A DNA stretch of 64,000 nt from Bacteroides sp. GM023 (lineage in GTDB: Bacteria; Bacteroidota; Bacteroidia; Bacteroidales; Bacteroidaceae), in the NCBI RefSeq assembly GCF_014750685.1, contig NZ_JAAXGE010000003.1, positions 372,001 through 436,000 on the forward strand, written 5' to 3'. Positions 62,004 to 64,000 of the stretch are shown piece by piece. Made by a program: the position numbers and the translations under genes. Each line of letters opens with the position of its first letter. Positions within the stretch are counted from its first letter, which is position 1. Below the pieces are notes generated by a model that did not search any database, was not told where the DNA came from, and was given only the letters and a program-made list of their open reading frames with translations.

Positions 62004-64000
62004 ATGAAACGAATTTGTTTACTACTTCCGCTTTGCGTCTGCGCATGGATGCCGGTAGCAGCACAGCAGGAACAAACAGCACAGCAGGAACAGCAAACGC
62101 AAGTCCCTGTGGATAGCGTGAAAAATATAGCTTATGTCGACAGCATATTCAAAGAACTGCCCGAAGTAATGATAACCGGCGAACGTCCCATCGTTAAGGC
62201 AGAACAGGGAAAGCTGGTCTATGACCTTCCGAGACTGGTAGGTAACCTGCCTGTAGACAATGCCTATGACGCTGTGAAAAATCTTCCGGGAGTCATGGAC
62301 TTGGGTGAAGGACTAATGCTGGGCAGTCAGGAAGTAACCGTCGTTATCAATGGGAAAGTGACTACCCTCTCTACCGAACAATTAAACGCATTATTGAAAT
62401 CAATCCCCGTCAGCCGAATTGAAAAGGCGGAAGTGATGTATTCCGCCCCGGCACGTTACCAAGTCCGGGGCGCTATGATAAACCTGGTACTGACTTCAGG
62501 CACAGGACACGAACCTTCCCTTCAGGGAGAACTCTATACCGCTTTTAATCAAAACCATTACGAATCCTTGACCGAGCGTGGAAGCCTTCTTTATTCCGGT
62601 CATAAATTCTCTGCTGACCTTCTTTACTCTTACTCTTACGACCGCGACCGGAGAGAAACGGATAAAGAAGCGCTTCACACGCTTGCCGATGGTTCAACGC
62701 ATCAGATGGATATGTATGAAAACACAATCTCCCGCAACAACAGCCATCAGATACGTCTCGGAATGGATTATGCCTTTACAGACCAACATCTGCTAAGCCT
62801 TGTCTATACAACAGCCTTTACAGACTCCAAACACAATGCCACAGTGACCGGTGCACAAAACTCATTGACAAACTCGCACGCGGACAATCAGCTCCATAAC
62901 ACAAAACTCGACTATCAAACCCCGTTCGGCCTGAAAGCCGGTGTGGAATTTACCTATTATCGTTCTCCCGGCAGCCAACTTCTATACAGCACCCTGGGAA
63001 ACGAAACCATGAACTTCCTAAGCCGGGATAATCAGCGAATCAACCAATGGCGTTTCTATGCCGGACAAGAACATTCCTTAGGCAAAGACTGGGGCTTGAA
63101 CTATGGCATGGCATACACGACCGCCTTAGACCATAGCTTCCAAAGATACTACGACCCCGAAACAGAAACCCTGCTACCGGACAATAACATGCAGTCCCGC
63201 CGCTGCGAGCAAACCCTGAACTTCTACGCCGGCCTGAGCAAAAGCTTCGGGCAGAAATTCTCAGCGGATATTTCTTTAGCAGCCGAGCAATATCATACGG
63301 ACATTTGGAACGAATGGAGCTTCTACCCGGTTGCCAACTTTACTTATACACCCGCCGCCGGGCATATGCTGCAACTTTCATTAAGCAGCGATAAGGAATA
63401 CCCCGAATATTGGAGCGTACAGAACTCCACCTCTTATATGGGCGCCTATTCCGAAATCCAGGGCAACCCCCTGCTCAAACCCGCCGCGAATTATGAGACG
63501 ACACTTAGCTATATCTTAAAGGGCAAATACGTCTTTTCCGCCTATTACAGCTATACGAAAAATAATGAAATGCAGACTCTCTATCAATCTCCCGACCGCT
63601 TGGTAGAAATCTATAAATTCTTCAACTTCGATTTTTCGGAACAGGCGGGCATTATGATGGTCGTCCCGTTTAAAATAAAGAAATGGCTGGATTCCCGCCT
63701 GACGGCAGTTGGACTTCGTTATCACCAAAAGGACAGTGATTTTTGGGACATCCCGTTCGACCGTAAACTCTATACATTCGTACTGACCATGAACAACACC
63801 TTCACCCTCTCCACCAAACCGGATTTGAAACTAACCCTGACCGGCTTTTATCAAAACAGAATGATACAGGGAACATTCGACCTTCCCCGTTCGGGAAACC
63901 TGAATACGGCACTGCGTTATACCTTTGCCAAAGGTAAAGCACAACTGACGCTGAAATGCGATGATATATTCAATACCTCTACCATTTCCACACGCATCCG
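62004..64000 (+). CDS. Outer-membrane beta-barrel protein (TonB-receptor-like), 3' truncated by window
   Basis: 665 codons, open to the right edge. Signal peptide MKRICLLLPLCVCAWMPVAAQ, then a Gln-rich stretch (QQEQTAQQEQQTQ) from a short DNA repeat. A plug-like domain follows (about 52-165): LPEVMITGERPIVKAEQGKLVYDL, DAVKNLPGVM, VVINGKV and RIEKAEVMYSAPARYQVRGAMINLVL. The rest is a long barrel. It fits the outer-membrane beta-barrel family related to TonB-dependent receptors. It is divergent from an OmpR-type kinase/regulator pair, so it is probably controlled by them. Only an imperfect -7 box (TATTTTG, 61969-61975) was found. Confidence 0.85.
   Translation, partial: MKRICLLLPLCVCAWMPVAAQQEQTAQQEQQTQVPVDSVKNIAYVDSIFKELPEVMITGERPIVKAEQGKLVYDLPRLVGNLPVDNAYDAVKNLPGVMDLGEGLMLGSQEVTVVINGKVTTLSTEQLNALLKSIPVSRIEKAEVMYSAPARYQVRGAMINLVLTSGTGHEPSLQGELYTAFNQNHYESLTERGSLLYSGHKFSADLLYSYSYDRDRRETDKEALHTLADGSTHQMDMYENTISRNNSHQIRLGMDYAFTDQHLLSLVYTTAFTDSKHNATVTGAQNSLTNSHADNQLHNTKLDYQTPFGLKAGVEFTYYRSPGSQLLYSTLGNETMNFLSRDNQRINQWRFYAGQEHSLGKDWGLNYGMAYTTALDHSFQRYYDPETETLLPDNNMQSRRCEQTLNFYAGLSKSFGQKFSADISLAAEQYHTDIWNEWSFYPVANFTYTPAAGHMLQLSLSSDKEYPEYWSVQNSTSYMGAYSEIQGNPLLKPAANYETTLSYILKGKYVFSAYYSYTKNNEMQTLYQSPDRLVEIYKFFNFDFSEQAGIMMVVPFKIKKWLDSRLTAVGLRYHQKDSDFWDIPFDRKLYTFVLTMNNTFTLSTKPDLKLTLTGFYQNRMIQGTFDLPRSGNLNTALRYTFAKGKAQLTLKCDDIFNTSTISTRI

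Overview
The window is a piece of chromosome from a gut Bacteroides, most likely of the B. thetaiotaomicron / ovatus / caccae group. The evidence is the promoter style (TAnnTTTG -7 boxes upstream of most transcription units, and almost no Shine-Dalgarno sequences), type V pilus genes, an ATP synthase operon in the order atpD-atpC-X-atpB-E-F-H-A-G, many lipoproteins, and anaerobe enzymes such as the hybrid-cluster protein. No rRNA, tRNA, CRISPR array, complete insertion sequence or prophage was seen. Both ends cut genes: an antiporter at base 1 and an outer-membrane beta-barrel protein at base 64000.

Layout. 1-8.5 kb: antiporter fragment, uracil permease, hybrid-cluster protein (hcp), a Crp/Fnr regulator, an NtrC-type two-component pair, a predicted envelope protein and a lipoprotein phosphoesterase. 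8.6-14.2 kb: an FtsX/MacB-type ABC export operon behind a textbook sigma-54 promoter with paired palindromic upstream sites. 14.2-27.8 kb: housekeeping and envelope genes (MATE pump, HAD phosphatase, panB and an MFS gene, a RelA-type ppGpp synthetase, a DUF4301 protein, a CAT-like acetyltransferase, a PagL-like barrel, ogt, purT, a lipoprotein, and a nuclease remnant). 27.8-36.2 kb: a five-gene pilus operon including a 1421-residue surface lipoprotein. 36.3-44.2 kb: F1Fo ATP synthase. 44.2-53 kb: DoxX protein, PIF1-like helicase, a two-subunit LysO exporter with a long structured leader, an RmlD-like reductase, RtcB and an acyltransferase. 53-57.7 kb: three AraC regulators around a C11 (clostripain-type) peptidase, with two nearly identical small-RNA genes flanking the peptidase. 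57.8-64 kb: an epimerase, a small secreted protein, an OmpR-type two-component system and a divergent outer-membrane protein.

The most interesting signals are mainly non-coding. (1) Two ~65-nt small RNAs (53972-54036 and 55617-55681, minus strand), each with a perfect TTTG-N19-TAnnTTTG promoter and an intrinsic terminator, lie inside 148-bp direct repeats on either side of the peptidase gene. (2) The LysO leader (about 49048-49333) carries a 35-codon ORF, mutually exclusive hairpins and a terminator hairpin. (3) The sigma-54 promoter at 8692-8708 has twin palindromes two helical turns apart and a nearby NtrC-type regulator. (4) A 77-nt duplication scar in the same leader shows that the ABC array has lost a unit. 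(5) A perfect dyad lies at about -41.5 of the hcp promoter, next to a Crp/Fnr gene. (6) A 224-bp element with 33-bp terminal inverted repeats separates atpA from atpG. (7) A hairpin behind the major pilin gene could set subunit stoichiometry.

All functional names come from reading the sequence. No database search was possible.
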